64,000 nt of DNA from NCBI GenBank assembly GCA_938029725.1, contig CALHGE010000012.1:94065-158064 (forward strand), read 5' to 3'. Below are positions 1-10,200 of this stretch, one piece after another; the first letter of the stretch is position 1; every line of letters starts with the position of its first letter. The notes under the pieces were generated by a model. The model was not told the DNA's origin and did no database searches. It worked only from the letters and a program-made list of their open reading frames with translations. The position numbers and the translations under genes are program-made. The stretch comes from an uncultured Flavobacteriaceae bacterium. Its GTDB lineage: Bacteria > Bacteroidota > Bacteroidia > Flavobacteriales > Flavobacteriaceae.

Positions 1-446
1 AAGACTTAATAGCACAAAACGACCGCACAAAGTCTATTCAAATTAAGCTAGTTGAAATTCAGATTAAAACAGCACATGCATGGTTGACCTTTAGCCAGGG
101 AGACAGAGAAAATGGCCTGCTTTTAATGCAAGAAGCTGTAGCGATTGAGGAAAAAACAAGCAAACACCCCGTCACCCCTGGCGATGTACTGCCGGCTATA
201 GAATTATTAGGAGATATGCTTTTGGCATTGAACCAGCCAGAAGAAGCATTGGTTGTTTACGAGAAAAACCTAAAAAAACATCCGGAAAGATTCAATGGTG
301 TTTATGGCGCAGCTATCGCCTCGAAAAAAGCAGGTAATCAAGAAAAAGCAGCACAATACTTCACCCAACTTATAGCTTTAAGTGAAAACTCAAACAGCAA
401 TCGACCTGAAATTTTAGAGGCTAAGAAATTCATAATACAACCTTAA
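1..446 (+). CDS. TPR protein, C-terminal part (5' end outside window)
   Basis: The frame is open from the window edge to the TAA at 444-446, so the start lies upstream; the TTG at 84 is internal. The visible part (about 148 residues) consists of TPR-like helical pairs: a segment around HPVTPGDVLPAIELLGDML, then a unit with LNQPEEALVVYEKNL and a last unit with KKAGNQEKAAQYFTQL. This is how a family of exported TPR proteins ends, related to the next gene. It is followed after 9 bp by that gene and then by a SCO-family gene, so the three are probably one operon. The molecular function is unknown; TPRs usually mediate protein-protein contacts. Confidence 0.75.
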   Translation, partial: DLIAQNDRTKSIQIKLVEIQIKTAHAWLTFSQGDRENGLLLMQEAVAIEEKTSKHPVTPGDVLPAIELLGDMLLALNQPEEALVVYEKNLKKHPERFNGVYGAAIASKKAGNQEKAAQYFTQLIALSENSNSNRPEILEAKKFIIQP

Positions 447-455
447 TACAAGCTT

Positions 456-2186
456 ATGAAAACAAAAATCAGTTTTGGTATATTGGCAGTATCCCTTTTA
501 ATGCTAGTCCATTTTATTAACCAAAATTCTATGGAAAGTAAAAGTAAGCATTATCAAAAAGCAGCCTTTAGTTTCACCACATGTACACCTGCAAAATTCA
601 TGTTGGAAGGGGTAGATACGACCCGACAAATTTCACCGCTCTTTACCAATTTGGGCAACCTTCAGTTTCCTACCTCTTCAAAGATTGAACGAGCTCAGGC
701 TTTTTTTAATCAGGGTGTGAAATTATCTTACGCCTTTAACCATGCAGAAGGCCATCGCTCTTTTATGGAGGCAGCGAGACTAGATCCGAATTCAGCGATG
801 TCATATTGGGGGCAAGCTTTTGCATTAGGCCCAAATATCAATGACCCTATCCCCGATGAGGTGCGCAAGAACAAAATTAATGAGGCTATGAAAAATGCTC
901 GACGACTAGCAGCTAAAGGGAGTAAAAAAGAGCAAGCACTTATTACAGCACTATCTGTGCGATATAGTGAAGATTTCACCAAGGATGTTGTGGCGTTGAA
1001 CATGGCGTATATGAAAGCCATGGCTAAAGTGGCAAAACAATATCCTAAAGATGCCAACATACAAATTCTATATGCTGCTTCTGTTATGAATACCGTTCCA
1101 TGGAATTATTGGGATACCGATGGAAACCCATCTCCTAATATAAAAGAAGCAAAAGTTGCTCTTGAACGCGCGATGGAACTTGAACCAGAAAACCCAGGAG
1201 GACATCACTATTATATTCACATGGTGGAATTGCCTTATCCTGATATGGGAGAAGCTAGTGCTGATAAATTGGCTTCGCTTATGCCTGGTGCCGGTCACAT
1301 TGTGCACATGCCATCGCACATCTATATTCGCGTGGGCAGGTATTTAGACGCCGTTAAAGTAAATCAAACTGCTATTCTTGCCGATGAGGATTATATTTCA
1401 CAATGTTTCGCGCAAGGCCTTTACCCACTAGCCTACTATCCTCATAACATTCATTTTCTTTGGTCCTCTGCGAGCTTGCTTGGGGATAGCCAAATTGCGA
1501 TTTCTGCTGCTAAGAAGACGGCGGAAAAAGTACCTACAGGTGAATTAGTGACACTTCCCTTTTTACAAGATTTCGCCGCTACACCCTTATTGGCTTATAC
1601 GAGGTTTGGTAAATGGAATGAAATTTTAACCATCCCTGCCCCTAACCCTGAAATTAAACATCTTAATCTAATACGCCATTATGCGAGAGGTATCGCTTTT
1701 ATCAGAAAAGGGAATATAAAAGAGGCTCAGGAAGAATTGAATGCTATAGCTACCTTGAAAAAAGATCCTGAATTGGAAACCTTGGTAGCAACTGCGAACA
1801 ACGCCTCTATACATACAGCCAATATCGCCTATGAATTAGTTGCCGGTGAATTGTCTGCTTTAAAAGGTGAGACTACAACAGCAATTGATCATCTTGAAAA
1901 AGCAGTAAAATTTGAAGATGCACTAACCTATACAGAACCGGCTGCTTGGCACATTCCGACTCGCCAGAATTTAGGTGCGGTATTAATGAAGATTGGCGAG
2001 TATGAAGCCGCTGAAAAAATATTCCAAGAAGATTTAGATGTACTTCGTCAAAACGGATGGTCTTTAATGGGACTTCATAATAGTTTAAGGGCACAGGGTA
2101 AACTAAAAGAAGCCGAAGCCATTAAACAAGAATTTGAAAAGGCTTGGCAACATGCTGATATTGAACTAAATACTTCCGTACTATAA
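456..2186 (+). CDS. Exported TPR protein with conserved His motifs
   Basis: 576 residues. The hydrophobic N-terminus (about residues 5-22) is a signal peptide or membrane anchor. TPR-like units follow, for example FNQGVKLSYAFNHAEGHRSFMEAARLDPNSA written in separate helices around residues 85-120, and AAEKIFQEDLDVLRQNG near the C-terminus. The centre has histidine-rich signatures, HHYYIHMVE, GHIVHMPSHIYIRVGRY and YYPHNIHFLW, which are typical of a TPR family in environmental bacteria and could bind a metal or heme; that is inference. Its stop codon overlaps the ATG of the SCO gene (TAATG), indicating translational coupling and a possible role in handling copper or a cytochrome. No enzyme domain was recognised. 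Confidence 0.75.
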   Translation: MKTKISFGILAVSLLMLVHFINQNSMESKSKHYQKAAFSFTTCTPAKFMLEGVDTTRQISPLFTNLGNLQFPTSSKIERAQAFFNQGVKLSYAFNHAEGHRSFMEAARLDPNSAMSYWGQAFALGPNINDPIPDEVRKNKINEAMKNARRLAAKGSKKEQALITALSVRYSEDFTKDVVALNMAYMKAMAKVAKQYPKDANIQILYAASVMNTVPWNYWDTDGNPSPNIKEAKVALERAMELEPENPGGHHYYIHMVELPYPDMGEASADKLASLMPGAGHIVHMPSHIYIRVGRYLDAVKVNQTAILADEDYISQCFAQGLYPLAYYPHNIHFLWSSASLLGDSQIAISAAKKTAEKVPTGELVTLPFLQDFAATPLLAYTRFGKWNEILTIPAPNPEIKHLNLIRHYARGIAFIRKGNIKEAQEELNAIATLKKDPELETLVATANNASIHTANIAYELVAGELSALKGETTTAIDHLEKAVKFEDALTYTEPAAWHIPTRQNLGAVLMKIGEYEAAEKIFQEDLDVLRQNGWSLMGLHNSLRAQGKLKEAEAIKQEFEKAWQHADIELNTSVL

Positions 2187-2842
2187 TGAAACAAACTAAA
2201 AAATATTGGAAATCGATTATTGCAATAGTCCTTTTGATTGTAGGCACTATGGTACTTAGCTCTAGAATATTCAATACTAAATCAGAATTACCAGTATATA
2301 ACCCATCCGATTTCCACCCTGAACTCGTTGCTATAGGTTTACAAAATGAAAAGAAAGGCCATACCGTTGCTGATTTTGAGCTGATCAACCAGAATGGTGA
2401 GAAAATCACTCAGAAAGAGTATGAAGACAAAATTTATGTAACCGATTTCTTCTTTACACGTTGCCCAAGTATCTGCCCAATCATGTCAAATAATATGCAG
2501 AAATTACAAAATATTTTTCTTGATAATGATACAGTGAAATTCCTCTCGATATCGGTTACCCCAGAATTAGATAGTATTCCTATTTTGAAAGAGTATGCAA
2601 AAAAGCATGGAGCAATTAATAACAAATGGAACATTAGTACAGGAGAAAAAAAACATATTTACAACCTAGCTCGTAAAAGTTATTTTGCCGCAGTGAATGA
2701 AGGAGACGGCGGACTTCAAGATTTTATACATACCCCTAACTTTATATTGGTTGATAAGCAAAAGCAAATTAGAGGAGTATATGACGGTACTAAAACAGAG
2801 GAAATTGAACGTTTGGTTAGCGATATCAAAAATCTTTTATAG
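2186..2842 (+). CDS. SCO1/SenC family copper chaperone-like protein
   Basis: 218 residues with one N-terminal membrane anchor (about 10-25) and a thioredoxin-fold SCO domain. The copper/redox ligands of the family are present: CPSIC (Cys93 and Cys97, CxxxC) and a downstream His182 in the motif IHTPNFILVD. In this family the protein delivers copper to, or reduces, the CuA site of cytochrome oxidase, facing the periplasm. Translation is coupled to the upstream TPR gene by a 1-nt TAATG overlap. No oxidase gene is present in the window, so the target could be another metalloprotein. A strong hairpin follows the stop codon. Confidence 0.9.
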   Translation: MKQTKKYWKSIIAIVLLIVGTMVLSSRIFNTKSELPVYNPSDFHPELVAIGLQNEKKGHTVADFELINQNGEKITQKEYEDKIYVTDFFFTRCPSICPIMSNNMQKLQNIFLDNDTVKFLSISVTPELDSIPILKEYAKKHGAINNKWNISTGEKKHIYNLARKSYFAAVNEGDGGLQDFIHTPNFILVDKQKQIRGVYDGTKTEEIERLVSDIKNLL

Positions 2843-2844
2843 CT

Positions 2845-2874
2845 GATACCAAAAGTTTAACACTTTTAGGTATC
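2845..2874 (+). terminator. Hairpin between SCO gene and aminotransferase gene
   Basis: Stem GATACC+AAAAGT pairs with ACTTTT+A+GGTATC: 12 bp, a one-nt bulge and the loop TTAAC. A short TTT follows. It begins just after the SCO stop and ends 8 nt before the aminotransferase ATG, so it can act as a weak terminator or shield the start codon. The right arm also contains TATCTTTA, which resembles a Bacteroidota -7 element. Confidence 0.5.
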
Positions 2875-2882
2875 TTTAAAAC

Positions 2883-4163
2883 ATGTCTGATAACCGAAGA
2901 AAATTCTTAAAAACATTAGGTATAGGTACAGCTGGCGCATTAGCAACCCCCTCACAAATATGGGCACAAGCAGCAACACCTTTACAAGCTGCCTTGACCG
3001 ATTTAAAAAGCACCGACACTTCTGAAGCCTTTTGGGAAACCGTACAATCGCAGTTTCGTTTTGCGGAAGGCCTAACGTATTTCAACAATGGTTCTCTTGG
3101 TGCTTGCCCAAAGCCCATTCGGGAAGCAACCCTAAACTTTAGAGATATCCTAGACGATTTTCCTTCAAAATATATGTGGGGTGGTTGGAAAGATGAGATA
3201 GAAGAAGTACGTAAAAAAACAGCAGCGCTATTTTCAGTCTCCGAAGAGGAAATTGCTTTGATTCACAATACTACGGAAGGCATGAACCTTATTGCTAGTA
3301 GTATGGATTTAAATGCAGGCGATGAAATCATCTCAGCGGACCACGAACATACGAGCGCAGTAAATCCATGGAAATATTGGCAAGCTTCAAAAGGAATAAA
3401 ATTAGTAAGCCCAATCCTTCCCATGCTACCCAAAAGTGTGGAGGAAATAGTAGACAGTTATAGAAAAGCGATAACTCCAAATACAAAGGTCATTTCGATC
3501 TGTCATTTGGTCAACACAAACGGCATGATACTTCCGCTAAAAGAGGTGACGAAAATGGCTCATGAGCAAGGTATTTTGGTTGCTATTGATGGCGCTCAAG
3601 CCACAGGCATGTTTACGATTGACCTGAAGGATATCGATTGTGATTTTTATACGGTCAGTGCTCACAAATGGTTGTTTTCTCCAAAGGGAGTTGGTATTTT
3701 CTATGCCAAGCAAGAAAGTCAAAAGCATCTAAAACCACTTATTGTAGCCCGTGGATATGAAGATACCAGTATCCGTAGATTAGAGAATTATAACACCAGA
3801 AACTTGCCTGAAGTATTAGGATTGGGTGCAGCACTTGATTTTAGAAATAGTGTAGGGGCACAAAAAATACAAGATCGCACGTATGACCTAAAGCACTATT
3901 TCAGAGATAAAATAAAAAACAATACCAAGTTGGTTCTCAAAACTCCAGCACTTGATTCACTTTCCGCAGGTATTCAAGTTGTCGAGATTTTAGGCAAAGA
4001 TGTGAAAGAAGTGAAAAATCGCCTTTTTGATGACTACGGAATCGACAGCCGCCCCATGAGCACGTTCGGTCTCAATGCAGTGCGCCTATCTTTTGCTATT
4101 TTCATTACCAAGAAACAGATTGATACATTGGTTGTTGCTTTAGAAACTATTGCCAATTCTTAG
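2883..4163 (+). CDS. Exported class V aminotransferase (isopenicillin-N-epimerase-like)
   Basis: 426 residues. The N-terminus has a twin-arginine signal (NRRKFLKTLG then a hydrophobic stretch to WAQA), so the protein is likely exported folded with its cofactor. The PLP fold of class V aminotransferases/cysteine desulfurases is clear: HNTTEGMN for the phosphate region, DHEHTSAVNPW, VAIDGAQATG with the cofactor-binding Asp, and TVSAHKWLFSPKG with the Schiff-base lysine. The substrate is unknown; the subfamily is often named isopenicillin N epimerase without experimental proof. A paralogue sits at 29659-30927. The start is set by the Tat motif and by the hairpin immediately upstream. Confidence 0.85.
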   Translation: MSDNRRKFLKTLGIGTAGALATPSQIWAQAATPLQAALTDLKSTDTSEAFWETVQSQFRFAEGLTYFNNGSLGACPKPIREATLNFRDILDDFPSKYMWGGWKDEIEEVRKKTAALFSVSEEEIALIHNTTEGMNLIASSMDLNAGDEIISADHEHTSAVNPWKYWQASKGIKLVSPILPMLPKSVEEIVDSYRKAITPNTKVISICHLVNTNGMILPLKEVTKMAHEQGILVAIDGAQATGMFTIDLKDIDCDFYTVSAHKWLFSPKGVGIFYAKQESQKHLKPLIVARGYEDTSIRRLENYNTRNLPEVLGLGAALDFRNSVGAQKIQDRTYDLKHYFRDKIKNNTKLVLKTPALDSLSAGIQVVEILGKDVKEVKNRLFDDYGIDSRPMSTFGLNAVRLSFAIFITKKQIDTLVVALETIANS

Positions 4164-4739
4164 ATGCTTGACAAGCAGAAACAAAAAACACCAACTCAGT
4201 TAGAACTCGTTTTTGTTTTAAATAGGTCATCACGGCTTTATAAGCTGTCTTGTTTTTAATGGGTCCTTGAGCGCTTACTTTGAAACTTCGCAAAAAAATC
4301 AAAGCAGATATAGGCTTGACCATTTTAACCGCTTTACTGCTATTCTCTGTATTCATAAAAAAATTAGCTTTTATGGTCTGTTTTATCAGATTTTTAAAGA
4401 TTTAGCCCGCATCATATTCGAAAACTTTTATTTGGTCTTAAAAATTTCATCTTTTTTAAAAAATAGAGGAGCAGCTTAGTTGCTACCGCATGTAATGTAA
4501 ATGGTTGCAGGGTTAATCGCTTTAATTATCACATTCATTCTGACTGGCTTCAATTCTAGGCAGTTTCCCTTTTGTTCTTCCTTCAGCGATTACACCTTTT
4601 TACATTAAGTATTGGTACTTGAAAACCAAAGGTGAGATTAGGTAAGCCAAAGCTTCCTAAAAATTTATTTGATTCGTTTATTTTGTTTCTAGGTATTCCC
4701 ATAAAATTTGTAATTTCAGTAACTAAAAATCCAACTCAA
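4164..4739. other. Intergenic region, 576 bp, no gene recognised
   Basis: AT-rich sequence between the aminotransferase and the M28 peptidase. Short open frames on both strands have no recognisable content. At its 3' end TTTG at 4682-4685 and AAAATTTG at 4703-4710 (17-nt spacing) form a plausible but imperfect -33/-7 promoter for the peptidase gene. Confidence 0.5.
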
Positions 4740-6932
4740 ATGAGAACTCAAATTTTCACACTCCTATTATGCTTTGCACTAGGTTTTGTAAACGCACAAG
4801 AATCTATTCTCGGTTTCACTTCGGATAATGCAAAAAAACAAACAACCTTAGAAGCTGCATTTGAGTCGAAACTAACTGCTAATAATCTTGATAAATGGAT
4901 GCAACTTATGGCTGCCGAACCACATTGGGTAGGTACCGAATACGGGGAGAAAAATGCAAAGTGGATTCAAAAGCAATTCAAATCTTGGGGCTACGATACT
5001 AAAATTGAAACCTATCATGTTTTGTTTCCTTATCCTAAAGTGCGCGTACTAGAACTTACAGGGCCGACCACTTATAAAGCCAAATTAACTGCTGTACCGG
5101 TTGAAGGAGATAAATATACCGCGCAAGGTGATGCCTTGCTACCTAGTTACAATGCCTTCTCAAGGGATGGTGATGTAGAAGCAGAATTGGTTTTCGTGAA
5201 CTACGGAATTCCTAGTGATTACGAGGTACTTGATAAATTAGGAATTGATGTAAAAGGAAAAATCGTCATTGCCAAATACCAAGGTTCATGGCGAGGAATC
5301 AAGCCAAAATTAGCAGCGGAAAATGGAGCTATAGGGTGTATTATATATTCAGACCCTGCGGATGATGGTTATGGTCGTGGAGATGTCTATCCTAAAGGAG
5401 CATTTAAAAATAAAACAGGCGTACAACGAGGCTCTGTAATGGATATGCCAACCTACCCTGGTGATGTGCTTACACCTGGCTATGGCGCTACCAAAGATGC
5501 CAAACGCTTAGATAGAAAAGATGCTCCAACAATTACAAAAATTCCGGTTCTACCAATTTCCTATGAAGATGCACTGCCTTTACTGGCAGCCCTAGATGGG
5601 GTGGTTGCACCCCAATCATGGCGAGGTGGCTTACCGATCACTTATCATATCGGACCTGGCCCTGCAAAAGTACATTTGAAGTTAGAATTTGATTGGAAAT
5701 TAGTACCTGCCCACAATGTAATAGCAACATTAAAAGGAACCGATTTTCCTGATCAATGGGTAATGCGCGGTAACCATCATGATGCATGGGTACACGGTGC
5801 AAATGATCCTATCAGCGGAATGGTAGCTTTAATGGAAGAAGCCCGTGCCGTTGGTGAACTGGCAAAAAAAGGTCAAAAGCCAAAACGCACCATAGTATAT
5901 TGTGCTTGGGATGCTGAAGAACCCGGACTCATTGGTTCGACCGAATGGGTTGAAGATCATAAAACTGAATTACAACAAAAAGTTGTGGCCTATATTAATA
6001 CAGACGGAAATGGACGTGGTTTCTTAGGAGTTGGTGGCTCGCATAGTTTGCAAGCCATGGTTGGCGAAGTAGCAGCGGTGGTTACCGATCCTCAAAGAGG
6101 GGTTTCTATTAAAGAAAGGAGAAGCGCTGTTGACATGGTGAATGGTGGTGATGGCGCATTCAAATTATCTGCGCTAGGTTCGGGCTCAGATTATACCCCA
6201 TTTATTCAGCACGCAGGCATTGCAGCCCTAAATTTAGGGTTTGGGGGTGAAAACGCTGGAGGTGAATACCATACTATTTATGATACTTATCCGCATTACA
6301 AAAGGTTTAAAGACCCTGAATTTGCCTATGGGGTGGCACTAGCCAATACGGCGGGCAGGATCACACTGCGATTGGCAAATGCAGATATGTTGCCTTTTGA
6401 CTTTCAGCAGTGGCACAAAACCGTTTTAGGTTACCTTGATGAGATTATGATGCAAACCAATACGATGCGTACAGCTGTTGAAAAGCATAATACAATGGTT
6501 GAAAAAAACAGTTTCGAATTGGCAGCCGATCCTAAAAAACCGTTCTTAAAACCAAAGAAAAAAAAGGCAATACCTTACTTTGATTTCACACCCATTCAAA
6601 ATGCTTTAGCATCCATAAAAACAACTACTGAAGTACTTTCAAAAGTTGATATTTCAAAACTTTCAATAGAAAGACGCCATAGCCTGAATAAGCGATTAAT
6701 GCAGGCAGAACATGTACTTACCTCAGAAGAGGGTTTACCACGTAGATCTTGGTATAAACACCAAATTTACGCTCCAGGATTCTATACAGGTTATGGTGTA
6801 AAAACCTTACCGGGTGTTCGTGAAGCTGTCGAAGAAAAGAATTGGAAAGAGGCCCAAGAACAAATCAGCAAACTTGCCAATACGCTTAAAAACTTCGACA
6901 AACATCTTCAAGAAATGGCTGCGATGTTGTAA
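4740..6932 (+). CDS. M28 family metallopeptidase (glutamate carboxypeptidase II-like)
   Basis: 730 residues from the ATG at 4740, which gives a clean signal peptide (MRTQIFTLLLCFALGFVNAQ); the in-frame GTG at 4632 would add 36 residues that spoil it. A PA (protease-associated) domain spans about 150-245. The M28 catalytic domain carries the zinc ligands of the PSMA/NAALADase group: His346 (GNHHD), Asp356 (ANDP), Glu393/394 (WDAEEPGLIGSTEW), Asp422 (NTDGNG) and a His in GGEYHTIYD. A transferrin-receptor-like dimerisation domain ends the protein. It probably removes terminal acidic residues from peptides in the periplasm or outside the cell. The DUF2007 gene follows after 47 bp. Confidence 0.92.
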   Translation: MRTQIFTLLLCFALGFVNAQESILGFTSDNAKKQTTLEAAFESKLTANNLDKWMQLMAAEPHWVGTEYGEKNAKWIQKQFKSWGYDTKIETYHVLFPYPKVRVLELTGPTTYKAKLTAVPVEGDKYTAQGDALLPSYNAFSRDGDVEAELVFVNYGIPSDYEVLDKLGIDVKGKIVIAKYQGSWRGIKPKLAAENGAIGCIIYSDPADDGYGRGDVYPKGAFKNKTGVQRGSVMDMPTYPGDVLTPGYGATKDAKRLDRKDAPTITKIPVLPISYEDALPLLAALDGVVAPQSWRGGLPITYHIGPGPAKVHLKLEFDWKLVPAHNVIATLKGTDFPDQWVMRGNHHDAWVHGANDPISGMVALMEEARAVGELAKKGQKPKRTIVYCAWDAEEPGLIGSTEWVEDHKTELQQKVVAYINTDGNGRGFLGVGGSHSLQAMVGEVAAVVTDPQRGVSIKERRSAVDMVNGGDGAFKLSALGSGSDYTPFIQHAGIAALNLGFGGENAGGEYHTIYDTYPHYKRFKDPEFAYGVALANTAGRITLRLANADMLPFDFQQWHKTVLGYLDEIMMQTNTMRTAVEKHNTMVEKNSFELAADPKKPFLKPKKKKAIPYFDFTPIQNALASIKTTTEVLSKVDISKLSIERRHSLNKRLMQAEHVLTSEEGLPRRSWYKHQIYAPGFYTGYGVKTLPGVREAVEEKNWKEAQEQISKLANTLKNFDKHLQEMAAML

Positions 6933-6979
6933 AACAAATTCGTATTTTAGGTAAACAAACTTAAAAATATAAAATAGAT

Positions 6980-7192
6980 ATGAATTCGAATTATACCCGA
7001 ATATTTGTTGGTAATAGAACGGCGGCACAGAGTATTGTAAGCCGATTAAAAGAAATCGATATTATTGCTGTGGTTAAAGATGAAGCGGAATCTGCGCGTT
7101 TGGCAGGCTTTGCATCTTCCATGTTGGGTGAGACTGAAGTTTTTGTGCACAACGATGAACTTGAAAAGGCCGAAAAGGTTTTAGATGCCTAA
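6980..7192 (+). CDS. DUF2007 domain protein (putative signal-transducing protein)
   Basis: 70 residues, one compact ferredoxin-like domain. It begins with TRIFVGNRTAAQSIVSRLKE and ends with TEVFVHNDELEKAEKVLDA, the pattern of Pfam DUF2007, which has been likened to PII-type signalling proteins. It is cytoplasmic, with no signal peptide. The gene lies between the M28 peptidase and the cytochrome-like lipoprotein gene, in the same direction with short gaps (47 and 33 bp). The ligand is unknown. Confidence 0.8.
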   Translation: MNSNYTRIFVGNRTAAQSIVSRLKEIDIIAVVKDEAESARLAGFASSMLGETEVFVHNDELEKAEKVLDA

Positions 7193-7225
7193 GCAAAGGC
7201 TAAACCATACTTGATAATCAATTTT

Positions 7226-10200
7226 ATGAAATGTTTTTCTGCACGCCATAATGCAATATGGCTTATTGCTAGTGCTTTACTGCTTGCAGCTTGTACTACA
7301 AAATCAAACAAAGCTCAAGAAACGCCACTTACGGTTTATGAAGATTCCGTTTTGGGCTTTGAAAGAGCCACAAGAGCACGTGAAAGTATTGTTGTGAAAA
7401 TGGCACATGGCTTGGAGTTAAGCCTATGGGCGTCAGACTCGCTAGCTCCAGACCCCATTGCGATGGATATAGACACAAAAGGGCGCATTTATCTAACACG
7501 TACGAATCGCCAAAAAAATTCAGAGTTTGACATCAGAGGACATCAAGATTGGATGACAGCTTCCATAGCATTCCAATCGGTAGAAGATCGACGCGCTTTT
7601 ATACGCAAAACCTTTGCTCCAGAGGGTAGCGAAGACAACAACTGGTTGTCTGATTTAAATGAAGATGGAAGTCACGATTGGAGAGACCTAAAGGTAGAAA
7701 AAGATGAAATCTGGATGCTTGAAGACACCAACAAGGATGGTATGGCCGATGTCTCCAAACGGATTCTAGAAGATTTCAATACGGAGATTACAGATGTAGC
7801 AGGCGCATTATTAGTTCGTGATACTGATGTATTTGTAGGGATAGCACCTGATATGTGGCGCCTTACTGATAGTAATGATGATGGTGTATTAGATGAGAAA
7901 ACTTCTATTGCCCACGGGTTTGCTGTTCATATTGGTTTTGGCGGTCATGGTATGTCTGGCGCCATACAAGGGCCAGATGGAAAAATATATTGGGGTATTG
8001 GTGACATTGGAGTGAATATCACGACGGTAGATGGAATCAATCACAACTATCCAAATCAAGGCGTTATTGTAAGGTCTAATCCTGATGGTAGTAATTTTGA
8101 GGTTTTCTCTAGAGGTCATAGAAACACTCATGAATTTGTATTTGATGCCTATGGCAATATGATTTCCTCTGATAATGATGGTGACCATGGTGGCGAAAGC
8201 GAACGCTTAGTTCATATTGTGGAAGGTTCTGATTCGGGATGGCGAACCAACTGGCAATTTGGAAAATACACCGACCCTAAAAACAACAATTATAAAGTTT
8301 GGATGGATGAAGAATTATTCAAACCAAGATGGGAAGGACAGGCGGCTTATATCATTCCTCCTATTCAAAATTTTCATAATGGCCCAACAGGGATGGTCTA
8401 CAATCCAGGGACAGCCTTGGGAAAAGACTGGTTGAACAGATTTTTTATAGTAGAGTTTGTAGGTGACCCCAGTAGATCTCATATCTGGTCGTTCGATTTG
8501 AAACCTAAAGGCGCTTCTTTTCAATTGAACACAGATATTGATATGCTTAGTGGTGTGCTAGCAACCGGAATAAAATTCGGACCTGATGGTGCCCTTTATC
8601 TCGCCGACTGGGTCACAGGCTGGGGCACTAAAAACTATGGAAGGGTTTGGAAATTAGACGTCAGCTCCAATAAAAATAATTTAGAAAAAGAAAGAAAAGA
8701 AACAGAACGCCTGATGACTTTAGATTATGCGGATCAATCGAATGACGCGCTTGTACAACTCCTATCTTATTCAGATATGCGCATTCGACAAAAAGCGCAA
8801 TTCACCTTAGCAAAAAGCACCTTTTGGGGCTATCGAAAGTTTAAATCGGTTTTAGACGAAAGTAAGCATCAGTTTGCCAAAATCCATTCCATTTGGGGCA
8901 TCGGACAAATAGCCGCTGACGATGTCGCAAAAGCGCAACCTTTGGTGGCATTATTATCTGATAAAGATCCTGAAATAGTTGCTCAAGCCTTAAAGGTTTT
9001 GGGTGCTGTAAAATATACCAAAGCGGCTTCCAAATATATCGCTTTACTTCAACATGAAAACGACCGTGTAAAATTCTTTGCTGCACAGGCCTTGGGACGC
9101 ACAAAACATGAGGCTGGGGTTCAAGCCTTACTGGCTATGATTGCTAAAAATGCAGATGCTGATGTGTACCTAAGACATGCAGGTGTTTTAGCACTTTCAC
9201 GTATTGGTAAACAAGAATCGATGCTCGCTTTAACACAGAGTAAAAATAGAAGCTTACGTATTGCTGCTGTTTTAGTTTTACGAAGAATGCAAGATCCATT
9301 GGTCGCTGAATTCTTAACCGATACTGATGAATATATTGTAACAGAAGCAGCCAGAGCCATCAACGATGATTGGTCTATTGAGTCTGCACTACCAGCTTTA
9401 GCCAAAGTTTTAGAAGAAGATCGATTTACATCTGAAGCCTTATTACGTAGAAGTATAAATGCAGCGCTAAGAGTGGGTGGAGAAAAAGAGATGGACAATC
9501 TGATCGCTTTTGCTAAACGCACCAATGTTTCAAGTGAATTACGCGGAGAGGCTATAGCCGCGCTGGGTACTTGGGGCTCGCCTTCTGTTCTTGATCGCGT
9601 AGATGGCCGACTTCGAGGAGAAGTTACCAGAGATCCTAGTGTAGTGAAAAGTAAAATAGAGAAAGATCTTTCGTTACTGTTACACGATGCAAGCACCGAT
9701 GCCGAAATTTTGGTTGGGGTTGCAGAAACTATAAAAAACTTAGGTATCAATACCCAAGACAAACAAATACTTAGCCTATTAGCAAGCCATAGCTCTCCAG
9801 AAGTACGTTCTGCAATGCTGAGCACATTGGGTAGCCTTAAGTCAACATTAATAGATAAGGGCATGTCTATTGGCATGCGCGATCAAAATCAAAAAGTGAA
9901 GCAGGCTGCTATCGGATTATTAGCACAAATAAATATTTCGAAAGTAGAACTCTCAAAAATTATTGAACCTATTTTTAGAAGTGGATCTGTTGGAGAACAA
10001 CAAAAAATATTAGGGGTTCTAGGTGAACTTCCTCTAGCTAAAAGTGAAACTGCACTTGAGCGATTGATTAAAGAGGGCAAACGAGGGCGACTTAATGAAA
10101 GTGTAATTCTTGATTTAATAGAAGCAACAGAAGCGACAAAATCAGAACGTCTTATTCTTGCCTTGGGTAATCTTAAAATTAGTGGCCCTACGATTGATGC

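Noticed and set aside
4147..4356. 69-codon minus-strand open frame after the first aminotransferase
   Set aside because: Overlaps the end of the real gene and shows no family motif or start signal.
4632..4739. N-terminal extension of the M28 peptidase from a GTG
   Set aside because: The ATG at 4740 gives a perfect signal peptide, which the extension would bury.
9121..9876. Minus-strand 251-codon open frame within the propeller/HEAT gene
   Set aside because: Antisense shadow of well-formed HEAT repeats; its composition (Ser/Leu/Arg-rich) is not protein-like.
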